Below are positions 1 through 5,719 of a stretch of 9,386 bases of DNA, piece after piece. The notes beneath the pieces were generated by a model. That model saw nothing but the letters and a program-made list of their open reading frames with translations, made no database searches and was not told the DNA's origin. The position numbers were made by a program, and so were the translations under genes. Each line of letters starts with the position of its first letter. The stretch's first letter is position 1. Origin of the DNA: Saprospiraceae bacterium (GTDB lineage Bacteria > Bacteroidota > Bacteroidia > Chitinophagales > Saprospiraceae); the NCBI GenBank assembly GCA_013361075.1, contig JABWAJ010000187.1, forward strand, positions 1 through 9,386, read 5' to 3'.

Positions 1-458
1 CCTCCGGGCGGGCAGGTTTCTACTTTGCCGGAAGCTTCTACATTTTTCATGTTCAGGCCCAATTCCAGGCGGGTTTTGGTTTTGGGTTCCAGCAGGCAAA
101 ATTGTTTTTTGCGCCGCAGGCTAACCGAACTGTTTTTGGGTGCCACCTCAATGTCGTCGCCCATAGGCAGGATGCCTGCCATTAGCGTTTCGTAAAACGG
201 CCGCAGGTTTTCTTTGCCTTTGTATTGATTTTCAATTAATTGGTTTTTGTCATCTACCGAGCCGGCATCTGTGCCCAGCGCTTTATGCACCGCAAAATTG
301 GCAAAGCCGTGCCCCAGGCCAAATTCGTCTTTCAGGTATTTAACCAATTCGCCGTGTTTGGACAAACCGGAGGAGGCTACAATGGCTTTCCATTCGTCAA
401 GCGTCTTGCCGGTGTTCTTTTGAAAATTTTCGATCATCTTGAGTTCTACCTGGTCCAT
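1..458 (-). CDS. DUF4287 / DUF5655 domain protein, C-terminus cut by window edge
   Basis: Reading the minus strand from the ATG at 458 gives an open frame that runs off the left edge: 152 complete codons and no stop. Residues about 5-65 look like DUF4287, a small helical module, with the motifs KNTGKTLDEWKAIV, KHGELVKYLKDEFGLGHGFAN and a following VHKA. Residues about 80-140 look like DUF5655, with the motifs LRPFYETLMA, GDDIEVAPKNSSVSLRRKKQF and a following LEPKTKTRLELGL. In known members these two domains occur together in a cytoplasmic protein of about 180-190 residues, so roughly 30-40 residues should be missing. No biochemical role is established; DUF5655 has been noted as resembling predicted transport or nucleic-acid-binding modules, but I would not assign a function. 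No signal peptide or membrane helix is visible. There is no clear Shine-Dalgarno upstream of the ATG, which is normal in Bacteroidota. The family call is firm; the role is unknown. Confidence 0.85.
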   Translation of the reverse strand, partial: MDQVELKMIENFQKNTGKTLDEWKAIVASSGLSKHGELVKYLKDEFGLGHGFANFAVHKALGTDAGSVDDKNQLIENQYKGKENLRPFYETLMAGILPMGDDIEVAPKNSSVSLRRKKQFCLLEPKTKTRLELGLNMKNVEASGKVETCPPG

Positions 459-498
459 GTGTTAGATTTTATAGATTCAAATTGATAGGTGAAAGAGA

Positions 499-570
499 TT
501 TCCCGCAAGGGCGCTAAGTTGGCATCACGCTTTGCGAACTCCCGCTGTACAGGACAAGTTTTGCGGGAAA
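499..570. repeat. 10-bp perfect inverted repeat between two minus-strand genes
   Basis: TTTCCCGCAA at 499-508 is exactly complementary to TTGCGGGAAA at 561-570, separated by 52 nt. The spacer contains GCGCTAAG and GCTTTGCG, the kind of degenerate 'cgcaaag/cgctaag' wording found in interspersed intergenic repeats of Bacteroidota and other bacteria (from memory, not searched). The element lies 4 nt past the stop of the DUF1761 gene and 41 nt before the start of the DUF4287 gene. It could fold at the 3' end of the DUF1761 transcript or be a small repeat. There is no T-tract, so it is not a standard intrinsic terminator. Confidence 0.45.
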
Positions 571-574
571 CTAC

Positions 575-985
575 TCATCTCCAAAGGCCGAGGATAACGC
601 CCATCACCACCAACGCCACGGTAACATACCCGCCATTGATGAGCATGTAGCGCGTGCTCCGGTATTCAAACAAACCCACCATAAACAATCCGGAAGCAGC
701 CCAGCCAAAACCGGCTAAAAAACCCGCTAAGGTAGCAAACGAAAGGGTAACCCCGTCGGCAGCAAGAAAAGAGGCTAAGTTAAAAGACATCACTAAGCTC
801 CAGAAAAAAGCAAAACCAAAAATGCGGGCTGCCCCACCTTTGGCTTTCAGCATTTCTTCTGTAAATCCATTTTCTTCCATCCACGCTTTGCCAAACAACA
901 GCGGAGAATACCACAACGCGCCAAGCGCAAAACAAGCCAGGGCAGCTACAAAAACTGCCGGAAAATTGATGAGTTCGGGTTTCAT
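575..985 (-). CDS. DUF1761 family small membrane protein
   Basis: The product is 136 aa, a normal length for DUF1761. The hallmark is the first helix followed by an ALWYSPLLFGKAW motif at residues 23-35. Four hydrophobic segments are visible: about 6-28, 52-75, 82-106 and 117-134. The short stretch between helices 1 and 2 (MEENGFTEEMLKAKGG) is charged, as is usual in this family. DUF1761 proteins are integral inner-membrane proteins of unknown function, sometimes found near stress or transport genes. The ATG at 985 is the natural start because it sits directly before the conserved first helix, and a perfect TAnnTTTG -7 box lies 25 nt upstream. The gene is divergent from the LytS-type kinase at 1112, with a 126-bp intergenic region. 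The family call is strong; no specific role can be given. Confidence 0.88.
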   Translation of the reverse strand: MKPELINFPAVFVAALACFALGALWYSPLLFGKAWMEENGFTEEMLKAKGGAARIFGFAFFWSLVMSFNLASFLAADGVTLSFATLAGFLAGFGWAASGLFMVGLFEYRSTRYMLINGGYVTVALVVMGVILGLWR

Positions 986-1010
986 GTTTTTGTTGATTTT
1001 AGATTTTCAA

Positions 1011-1018
1011 CAAACATA
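1011..1018 (-). promoter_or_regulatory. Putative Bacteroidota -7 box for the DUF1761 gene
   Basis: On the minus strand this reads TATGTTTG, an exact match to the TAnnTTTG -7 consensus of the Bacteroidota primary sigma factor. It lies 25 nt upstream of the ATG at 985, a sensible leader length. I see no good TTG/TTTG -33 element at the expected 19-21 nt spacing, so the call rests on the -7 match and its position. Confidence 0.4.
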
Positions 1019-1111
1019 TACCCCAATACACGAACTTTGCCGCACAACTGCCCGAAACCGGAAATGGGGTGACTGAAACCGGAAAATCGGAGCATAAAAT
1101 AAGTCTTATTG

Positions 1112-2137
1112 ATGAAAAAAGACATCGGCGACATCCGGATCATGAGGTGGATCGTGCCCTGGTTTGGGGTCATCATCCCCAACCTTGCGGGGCTGTTCGG
1201 CGCGTTGTCTTGGCAGGATTGGCAATACTGGGTCGGCTATGCCTATTTCATTGCCATTGCTTTTGCCATCTGGTGGGGCAACCGCTTCATTTACCTGCGC
1301 CAGCGCGACTACTACGACTGGTTTAGCCGGCCTTTCATGCGCATCATCACCATGCTGTTTGGGTTGTTGTTTTACACGGCGCCACTTACCGCCGCCATGT
1401 GCGCGTTCTGGTTTTGGTGGTCGGGTGTGCCGGTTGACAACAATGTGATCGTCACCACAGAACTGGTCAATGTAATCGCTGTTATTTTCATTACCAATAT
1501 CTACGAAACGACTTTCCTGCTAAAAGATTGGGAAGACGAACGCCTTCGCGCTGCCAACCTGGAAAAACTGAAAGCCACAGCCGAGCTGGAGGCGCTGAAA
1601 AATCAGGTAGATCCCCACTTCATGTTCAACTCGCTCAATACGCTTTCCCATTTCATCGGCGAAGACCCAAAAAAAGCCCGCCTGTTTTTGGAAAACTTAG
1701 CAGACATGTACCGATACATCCTGAAAAGCAAAGACGTAGAGTTGGTGCGATTGGAGGAGGAGCGGAGGTTTTTGCAAAGCTATACAGACTTGCTGGAAAT
1801 GCGTTTTGGTGCGGCATTGTCTTTAACCTGGAGCCTGCCTCCCGACTCGGAAGAGTGGTTCATCCCGCCCATTTCTTTGCAAATTTTGGTAGAAAACGCG
1901 GTCAAACACAACGAATTGAGCGAAAAATCGCCTTTGCCGGTACACATTTCGCTCGAAAATGGCTACGTCCGCGTAGAAAATGTGAAATCAGCCAAACCGG
2001 TTTTTGCGCAGAATTCCCTGGCGGTCGGACTGAAAAATCTGGACGAGCGCTTTAGGTTGATTACCGGAAAAGGGATTGAGGTGGTGGATGAGGGAGGCGT
2101 TTTTGCTGTGGTGTTGCCACTGGTGCGGATTGGGTAA
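1112..2137 (+). CDS. LytS-family sensor histidine kinase (His_kinase domain)
   Basis: This is the membrane sensor of a LytS/LytTR two-component system. It should autophosphorylate on a histidine and pass the phosphate to the response regulator at 2773. The protein is 341 aa from the ATG at 1112. Four transmembrane helices fill the N-terminus: about residues 12-32, 40-56, 76-100 and 111-130. A short linker coiled coil follows (DWEDERLRAANLEKLKATAE, about 139-158). The His_kinase (PF06580) signature NQVDPHFMFNSLNTLSHF starts near residue 164, with His169 as the phosphoacceptor. The ATP-binding part has an N box (SLQILVENAVKHN, about 255-267) and a G box (VGLKNLDERF, about 305-314). No extracellular sensor domain is present, so the signal is probably sensed in or near the membrane. 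A TTG at 1109 is immediately upstream in frame; the ATG is preferred. The partner regulator is 635 bp downstream rather than adjacent, because toxin-antitoxin genes lie between. Confidence 0.93.
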   Translation: MKKDIGDIRIMRWIVPWFGVIIPNLAGLFGALSWQDWQYWVGYAYFIAIAFAIWWGNRFIYLRQRDYYDWFSRPFMRIITMLFGLLFYTAPLTAAMCAFWFWWSGVPVDNNVIVTTELVNVIAVIFITNIYETTFLLKDWEDERLRAANLEKLKATAELEALKNQVDPHFMFNSLNTLSHFIGEDPKKARLFLENLADMYRYILKSKDVELVRLEEERRFLQSYTDLLEMRFGAALSLTWSLPPDSEEWFIPPISLQILVENAVKHNELSEKSPLPVHISLENGYVRVENVKSAKPVFAQNSLAVGLKNLDERFRLITGKGIEVVDEGGVFAVVLPLVRIG

Positions 2138-2160
2138 ATTGGTATATTAAAAGAAGTGCA

Positions 2161-2516
2161 TCAAAAGGTTTGTGAACTCAATCCTTTAACCCGTGAGAAC
2201 AGAGCATCATTGCTTACTAAGGTTGATTGGTTTTGTATAGCGCTTGCGGCAATAATAGCGTCTGGCAATTTAATGTTGAAGTTTTGCGGATTTGAATAAT
2301 TTCCTGTAAGAGGGATAAATTGGAAACGTCAAGGCCCATCCCTCTACCCGATTTTTAAAATTTGTGAATAATATTTTATCGGAAGCCGAAAGATTAGAAA
2401 AGGAAAGAAATTCCAATTCGACAATAACAGGGATGCCTACCCAAGCAGCACTTTGAAGCAGGTGCCAAGCCCGCATGACCGTTAAACAGCGCAATCACTG
2501 CATTTGTATCAAGCAC
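2161..2516 (-). pseudogene. Broken VapC-type PIN-domain toxin (at least three frameshifts)
   Basis: No single frame is open across this stretch, but switching frames reconstructs a complete PIN-domain RNase of about 120 residues. Frame 1, from 2516 (GTG) to about 2465, reads VLDTNAVIALFNGHAGLA and carries the first catalytic Asp (LDTN). Frame 2, about 2464-2327, reads LLQSAAWVGIPVIVELEFL and carries the conserved Glu, followed by LSASDKILFTNFKNRVE. Frame 3, about 2322-2273, reads NLSLLQEIIQIRKTSTL. Frame 4, about 2268-2161, reads LPDAIIAASAIQNQ and then LVSNDALFSRVKGL, carrying the third and fourth acidic positions; it ends at a TGA at 2161-2163. The breaks lie near 2460-2466, 2321-2327 and 2267-2273. 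An ATG at 2527, overlapping the antitoxin end, is out of frame with LDTN, so either GTG is the start or a fourth indel exists. VapC toxins cut tRNA or rRNA; this copy should be inactive. Order and strand match an antitoxin-then-toxin operon. Confidence 0.8.
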
Positions 2517-2520
2517 AAAT

Positions 2521-2736
2521 CTACCATTCCTCTCTCAACAACCGTTGTTCATCAACAGCATCCCCTTTCCACTCCAATTTTCCGGCAAGGTCAGAAAAAT
2601 CATATTTTGGAGATGTTGATTCACCATTGTCTGGCAAGAAGGCAGGCTGTTCAATCGTCACATAATCGAGCGTCTGCAAGAATTGCACAAACAAATTGAA
2701 CCGGCTTTCTTCTATTTTTAAAACCAATTTCTTCAT
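2521..2736 (-). CDS. Type II antitoxin, VapB-like by position, next to a broken PIN toxin
   Basis: The product is 71 aa from the ATG at 2736, beginning MKKLVLKIEESRFNLFVQFL and ending DEQRLLREEW. An in-frame ATG at 2757 would overlap the -7 box, so the MKKL start is chosen. The N-terminal half has alternating hydrophobic residues followed by a helix, as in the short DNA-binding and dimerisation part of Bacteroidota antitoxins. The C-terminal half is acidic and probably disordered until it binds toxin (YDFSDLAGKLEWKGDA, then REEW). Such antitoxins normally bind and block the PIN RNase encoded immediately downstream, and repress their own promoter. Here the toxin frame is broken, so this is probably an orphan antitoxin. 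It could still neutralise related toxins elsewhere or act as a repressor. The antitoxin call rests on size, C-terminal style and the linked PIN remnant; the exact antitoxin family is not certain. Confidence 0.75.
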   Translation of the reverse strand: MKKLVLKIEESRFNLFVQFLQTLDYVTIEQPAFLPDNGESTSPKYDFSDLAGKLEWKGDAVDEQRLLREEW

Positions 2737-2754
2737 CTTGTGGCATTGAGCAAA

Positions 2755-2762
2755 CAAAGATA
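2755..2762 (-). promoter_or_regulatory. Putative -7 box for the antitoxin gene
   Basis: On the minus strand this reads TATCTTTG, an exact TAnnTTTG match, 18 nt upstream of the antitoxin ATG at 2736. The upstream part of the promoter falls inside the start of the LytTR regulator gene, whose ATG is at 2773 on the other strand. If the antitoxin represses its own promoter, it would sit directly on the 5' end of the regulator gene. No clear -33 TTG is visible at the right spacing. Confidence 0.4.
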
Positions 2763-2772
2763 AGCATTCACG

Positions 2773-3534
2773 ATGAACATCTTAATCGTAGAAGACGAAC
2801 CACCCGCCCGCGAACTCCTCAAATCGGCCGTCATGGCCTTGTTGCCCCAGGCGCGCATTGCAGGCGAGTGTTCGAGCATTGCCGAAGCGGTCGTTTTTTT
2901 TCGAGAAAACCGCACAGCCGACCTTGCTTTTTTCGACATCCGGCTTTCTGATGGACTTTCTTTTGAAATCTTCCGCCAATGCACGGTGGGCATACCCGTC
3001 ATTTTTCTCACAGCCTACGACCAATACCTGCTCGAAGCCTTCCACACCAACAGCATTGATTACCTGCTCAAACCCCTGAAAACGGAGCAACTGCGCGCCG
3101 CCTTAGCCAAATACGAGCACCTGAAAAGCCATTTTCTGCAAAACCTGTCGCAACTCCTCCTACACCTCCAGCCACCCGCCAGCTCGCGTTACAAAACCCG
3201 CTTTCTGGGCGAAAAAGGCGGCGACCGCTTCCCCATTGAAGCTACCGACATCGCCTACTTCTTCAGCGAATACAAGCTGAGTTTTCTCATGACCTTCGAC
3301 GGCACGCGCTACCTGCTGGAAAAATCGCTCGCTGCCCTTGAACCAGATCTCGACCCGGCCCAATTCCACCGCGCCAACCGGCAGGTGATTGTGAGCACCC
3401 GGGCGGTGCGCAGTTTCAGTACCATGAGCAAAAGTAAGCTGCTGCTGGAATTGTCGCCGAAGCCGCCGTTTGAGGTGGTGGTGAGCCAGGAGATGGCGGC
3501 GGGATTTAAAGCCTGGGTGGGGGGTGATTGGTAA
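2773..3534 (+). CDS. LytTR-family response regulator
   Basis: This is the DNA-binding response regulator expected to partner the LytS-type kinase at 1112. It is 253 aa, a standard length. The receiver domain covers residues about 1-120. It has the acidic pocket VEDEP (Asp8, Glu9), the phosphoacceptor Asp55 in FFDIRLSDG, the conserved Thr80 in FLTAYD and Lys100 in YLLKPL. The LytTR DNA-binding domain covers about 138-250, with the typical AQFHRANRQVIVS core at about 196-208 and the preceding segment IAYFFSEYKLSFLMTFDGTRYLLEKSL. LytTR proteins bind paired direct repeats upstream of target genes; none were recognised here. An eight-T run inside codons 40-43 is in frame, which speaks against careless homopolymer sequencing in this region. 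The gene lies 635 bp after the kinase, split from it by the minus-strand antitoxin/toxin remnant, and 98 bp before the hydrolase. Confidence 0.95.
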   Translation: MNILIVEDEPPARELLKSAVMALLPQARIAGECSSIAEAVVFFRENRTADLAFFDIRLSDGLSFEIFRQCTVGIPVIFLTAYDQYLLEAFHTNSIDYLLKPLKTEQLRAALAKYEHLKSHFLQNLSQLLLHLQPPASSRYKTRFLGEKGGDRFPIEATDIAYFFSEYKLSFLMTFDGTRYLLEKSLAALEPDLDPAQFHRANRQVIVSTRAVRSFSTMSKSKLLLELSPKPPFEVVVSQEMAAGFKAWVGGDW

Positions 3535-3632
3535 TTGGTTACTTTAGTCCGTCGTTCGATCTCCGGCTTTCGTATAAGGCAAGCTCCAATGCTGTTTTTT
3601 TGGGCTTAATTTCTTTGCCAAAACCACCACTC

Positions 3633-4526
3633 ATGAAAAAACTAAAATACGCCCTGCTCATCGGCATGGCCCTGATGCTTCCCGCAGCCGGTTTTCTCAT
3701 CCATTTCGTAGCGCCTTACGCCATCATCAAACCTTATCGAAGCCATCTTGCCCTGACGCCTGAAGACCTCGGCCTGCGCAGTGAAGCCCTGACCCTTGTC
3801 GTGGAAGACTCTATCGCGTTGAAGGGCTATCACATCCAGGCCAATACCGATACCACCAAAGCTGTGATCATTTTAGTGCACGGCATCGGCGGTTGTAAAG
3901 AGCATTTTTTGGAATTTGCAGCAGCCCTGGCCAACCTCGGTTATGCCTCCGTTCTTTTCGACAACCGGGCTCAGGGCCAAAGCGGCGGACAATACTGCAC
4001 GTTCGGATTTTATGAAAAACGGGATATTTCCGCAATCGTAGATACCATCAGACAAGGGACCCCAAACCTGAAAATCGGCATCTGGGGCAATTCACTGGGC
4101 GGTGCCATTGCCATGCAGGCGCTGGAAGCAGATGAGCGCATCGCGTTTGGTGTGGTGGAGAGCACCTTTGCAGATTTGGGCCAGATCGTTTTTGACTACA
4201 AAAAGCGGTATTTGAAAGGCCTGGGCATCCGGTTTTTATCGGATTATGCGTTGAACCGGGCTGCGGCCATTGCTCACTTCAATCCCGCCGCCGTCTGCCC
4301 GCTCAAGTCGGCAGAAAACATCGAACAACCGGTGCTGATTGCTCACGGCGATGCGGATCAGGCCATTTCCGCAGCGTATGGCAAGCTCCTCTACCAGCAT
4401 CTGAAATCGGCAGAGAAAGAATTGGTCATCGTTCCCGGAGGCGGGCATTACGACCTGGGGCGCACGGGTGGAGCAACCTACAAAAACAGGTTGCTGGGGT
4501 TTCTGGAAAAGTGCTTGCAGGGTTAG
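3633..4526 (+). CDS. Alpha/beta hydrolase with N-terminal membrane anchor or signal
   Basis: The product is 297 aa from the ATG at 3633. The open frame extends back to 3528, but those codons are not protein-like and the MKKLKYALLI start gives a proper N-terminus. Residues 6-31 form a hydrophobic segment that is either a signal anchor or an uncleaved signal, so the enzyme probably faces the periplasm. The fold follows the family order: oxyanion-hole HGIGG (83-87), a DNRAQGQSGG turn (110-119), the nucleophile elbow GNSLGG with Ser154, an acid in HGDADQAI (probably Asp242), and the catalytic His272 in PGGGHYDL. It resembles the serine-aminopeptidase/esterase type (Hydrolase_4-like). The substrate cannot be told: an ester, lipid or acyl compound is likely. 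It may be transcribed with the regulator 98 bp upstream, though a separate promoter is possible. The fold is certain; the specificity is unknown. Confidence 0.88.
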   Translation: MKKLKYALLIGMALMLPAAGFLIHFVAPYAIIKPYRSHLALTPEDLGLRSEALTLVVEDSIALKGYHIQANTDTTKAVIILVHGIGGCKEHFLEFAAALANLGYASVLFDNRAQGQSGGQYCTFGFYEKRDISAIVDTIRQGTPNLKIGIWGNSLGGAIAMQALEADERIAFGVVESTFADLGQIVFDYKKRYLKGLGIRFLSDYALNRAAAIAHFNPAAVCPLKSAENIEQPVLIAHGDADQAISAAYGKLLYQHLKSAEKELVIVPGGGHYDLGRTGGATYKNRLLGFLEKCLQG

Positions 4527-4624
4527 GCGGGCATTTTTTCAGCCTTAATACAACCTATTTTTCAAAGCAGATTATTATAAAAAACGTCCTCCAATTAAAA
4601 AACAGCAAAGCATAGTTCCCATTT

Positions 4625-4879
4625 TTAAAAAAGCACCTTCAATATAATCCAGTAGGTTACTCCCATTGCAATTAACAATATGGCAATTACCCGCATCACA
4701 TCTCTCCGTTGCTGGTCTTTAATCCGCTGGAGTGCACTGGGGGAAAACCTAACTGGTTTCGGGTTAATTGCCTTAGAATTAAGTACCCAATTTTCGTATT
4801 GGCTTTTGAAGAAAGTTTTTTTTCTCAGAAAGCTCCGGGTGTATTTCAATGATTCCGCTGTTCCTTCGATAAATCCCAT
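4625..4879 (-). CDS. Small conserved-looking protein with one C-terminal membrane helix
   Basis: The product is 84 aa. Residues 1-60 are basic and polar (for example KYTRSFLRKKTFFKSQYENW and ALQRIKDQQRRD). Residues 62-83 form a single strongly hydrophobic helix (VIAILLIAMGVTYWIIL) ending almost at the C-terminus. This gives a tail-anchored arrangement with a basic cytoplasmic N-terminal part. The amino-acid pattern looks like a real protein rather than a shadow frame: there is no coding rival in the stretch, and a possible promoter lies upstream. It resembles short hypothetical proteins in Saprospirales-type genomes (from memory, unchecked), but no function is known to me. It is convergent with the hydrolase gene, with 98 bp between the two stops. 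No obvious partner gene is present. Confidence 0.65.
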   Translation of the reverse strand: MGFIEGTAESLKYTRSFLRKKTFFKSQYENWVLNSKAINPKPVRFSPSALQRIKDQQRRDVMRVIAILLIAMGVTYWIILKVLF

Positions 4880-4898
4880 AATTCAAATGATTTTCTAT

Positions 4899-4928
4899 CA
4901 AAGTACTAGCGAACGGATAAAAAACCAA
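4899..4928 (-). promoter_or_regulatory. Possible promoter of the 84-aa gene
   Basis: On the minus strand there is a TTG at 4928-4926, then 20 nt, then TACTTTG at 4905-4899. This is near the TTTG...TAnnTTTG layout of Bacteroidota promoters, but one base short inside the -7 box. It lies 19 nt upstream of the ATG at 4879 in AT-rich sequence. It is a weak match, given only because position and spacing fit. Confidence 0.3.
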
Positions 4929-4952
4929 TTAATTCAGACTAATCGATTTTTT

Positions 4953-5057
4953 TTAAGGCCAACTGGTTAAAATTCGCGGATACTGCCCAGTAAAATCATG
5001 AATCAGGTAATCATTTTCATCGATAACCTTGTAGGTATTAATGGGTGATGTGCCCGT
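4953..5057 (-). pseudogene. Possible 3' remnant of an unidentified gene
   Basis: This minus-strand frame, between a TAG at 5060-5058 and a TAA at 4955-4953, encodes 34 residues with a protein-like look: INTYKVIDENDYLIHDF, then TGQYPRILTSWP. It has no start codon, and its 5' end falls at the first unit of the heptamer repeat array (5052 onward). This is what would be left if a longer gene had been cut by insertion or growth of the repeat. It could equally be chance, since 34 codons is short. No family was recognised. Confidence 0.3.
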
Positions 5058-5155
5058 CTACCGTTGTCAATTGTCATTCGTCTGCAGGGCGACCGCGAGG
5101 GTCGCCCCAACCGCCCGTCTACCGTCTACCGTCTACCGTCCACCGTCCACCGTCA
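5052..5155. repeat. Heptamer tandem-repeat array (ACCGTCT-type)
   Basis: Six consecutive 7-bp units occupy 5114-5155: CCCGTCT, ACCGTCT, ACCGTCT, ACCGTCC, ACCGTCC and ACCGTCA. An earlier copy of the array start, GCCCGTCTACCGT, lies at 5052-5064 and is repeated exactly at 5113-5125 (13 bp). Between them the heptad rhythm continues in degenerate form (TTGTCAA, TTGTCAT, TCGTCTG at 5064-5084) and is interrupted by the hairpin at 5087-5107. The last unit contains the TGA stop codon of the ankyrin gene. Heptameric intergenic repeats of this style are known in cyanobacteria and also occur in Bacteroidota genomes (general knowledge). They probably vary in copy number by slippage. Confidence 0.85.
5087..5107. 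repeat. GC-rich hairpin embedded in the heptamer array
   Basis: GGGCGACC at 5087-5094 pairs perfectly with GGTCGCCC at 5100-5107 around a 5-nt loop (GCGAG), giving a very stable 8-bp stem. A CGTCT sits just left of the element (5079-5083) and again just right of it (5116-5120). This could be a short target duplication or simply another array unit. The wording resembles widespread REP-like 'GGGCGACC...GGTCGCCC' palindromes. It lies 46 nt downstream of the ankyrin gene's stop, without a T-tract. Confidence 0.6.
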
Positions 5156-5668
5156 ATACAACAAAATTCTCGTCTCCTTCAACCCCAGCGACGTCAGGTA
5201 CTCCTTCACCTCCAGCGCCTCATCCCCGCCCCTTTCCGCGTGGTGCAGCAAGGTATATCCATGCGGGCCTTTTGCATGCAAGACACTTGGGAATGCCTCC
5301 AGCATGGGTTTTACGACGCTCATTTTGCCGAAAAGGCAGGCTGTGAAGATATTGGCCTGCGCCCCTTTTTCCAGCAGGAATTGCACCAGTTCTTTGTAGC
5401 CGACATGGCTTGCTGCGCCCAATGCCGTTTCAAAATCGCCAAATTTCCAGTCGTGGGCAGCATTGAGCAGGTTGGGCGTTTCTGCCAGCAAGGCTTTGAC
5501 TTTCTCCATATCCCGATGTGCTGAACCAACAAATGTGGATACTAAGTCTTTATCGAGTTGCGGATCAGGATCGCCGGAAGTCTGAGCATTTACACGGCTG
5601 AAATAAGGAATTCCGGCCGTGGTCAGGCCGACAAAGCTGAGTGATTTAAGGAAATTGATGCGATTCAT
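5153..5668 (-). CDS. Exported ankyrin-repeat protein
   Basis: The product is 171 aa from the ATG at 5668. The N-terminus, MNRINFLKSLSFVGLTTAGI with a following ...VNAQ, is a signal peptide. It resembles a Tat signal (normally RRxFLK) but has Ile where the second Arg should be, so it may use Sec instead or be a weak Tat substrate. Cleavage is likely around residues 28-30. Residues about 42-160 form three to four ankyrin repeats: FVGSAHRDMEKVKALLAETP; TALGAASHVGYKELVQFLLEKGA; CLFGKMSVVKPMLEAFP; and GYTLLHHAERGGDEALEVKEYL. Ankyrin repeats bind partner proteins; no catalytic domain is present. This small secreted type is common in Bacteroidota, with unknown partners. The stop codon lies in the last unit of the heptamer array, so the repeat touches the coding end. 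The C-terminus (LGLKETRILLY) nonetheless looks like a natural end. Confidence 0.85.
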   Translation of the reverse strand: MNRINFLKSLSFVGLTTAGIPYFSRVNAQTSGDPDPQLDKDLVSTFVGSAHRDMEKVKALLAETPNLLNAAHDWKFGDFETALGAASHVGYKELVQFLLEKGAQANIFTACLFGKMSVVKPMLEAFPSVLHAKGPHGYTLLHHAERGGDEALEVKEYLTSLGLKETRILLY

Positions 5669-5719
5669 GATGAGGTGGTTGAGATGGATGAATGTTAAAT
5701 TGGCTGAACTGGTTGAATC

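Noticed and set aside
654..1076. Plus-strand 140-codon frame opposite DUF1761
   Set aside because: It is the mirror of the DUF1761 coding region, with a low-complexity Lys/Ala/Pro composition and no recognisable domain.
1109..1111. TTG as start of the kinase
   Set aside because: An ATG follows immediately in frame and gives the same protein minus one residue.
2161..2516. Frameshifts in the PIN gene as sequencing errors
   Set aside because: At least three indels cluster in ~360 bp, while neighbouring genes with longer homopolymers stay in frame. Real decay is more likely, though read support was not available.
2494..2527. ATG at 2527 overlapping the antitoxin end as the toxin start
   Set aside because: It reads into a stop after ten codons and is out of frame with the LDTN segment; it would need a further indel to be the original start.
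3528..3632. Extended N-terminus of the hydrolase overlapping the regulator stop
   Set aside because: The 35 extra residues are not protein-like and precede a proper MKK plus hydrophobic signal start at 3633.
4680..4970. Plus-strand 96-codon frame opposite the 84-aa gene
   Set aside because: The minus-strand frame has a clear basic region plus terminal membrane helix and an upstream promoter-like site; the plus frame runs through non-coding AT-rich sequence.
5114..5155. Regular repeats as a possible CRISPR array
   Set aside because: The unit is only 7 bp with no spacers between copies; this is a tandem repeat.
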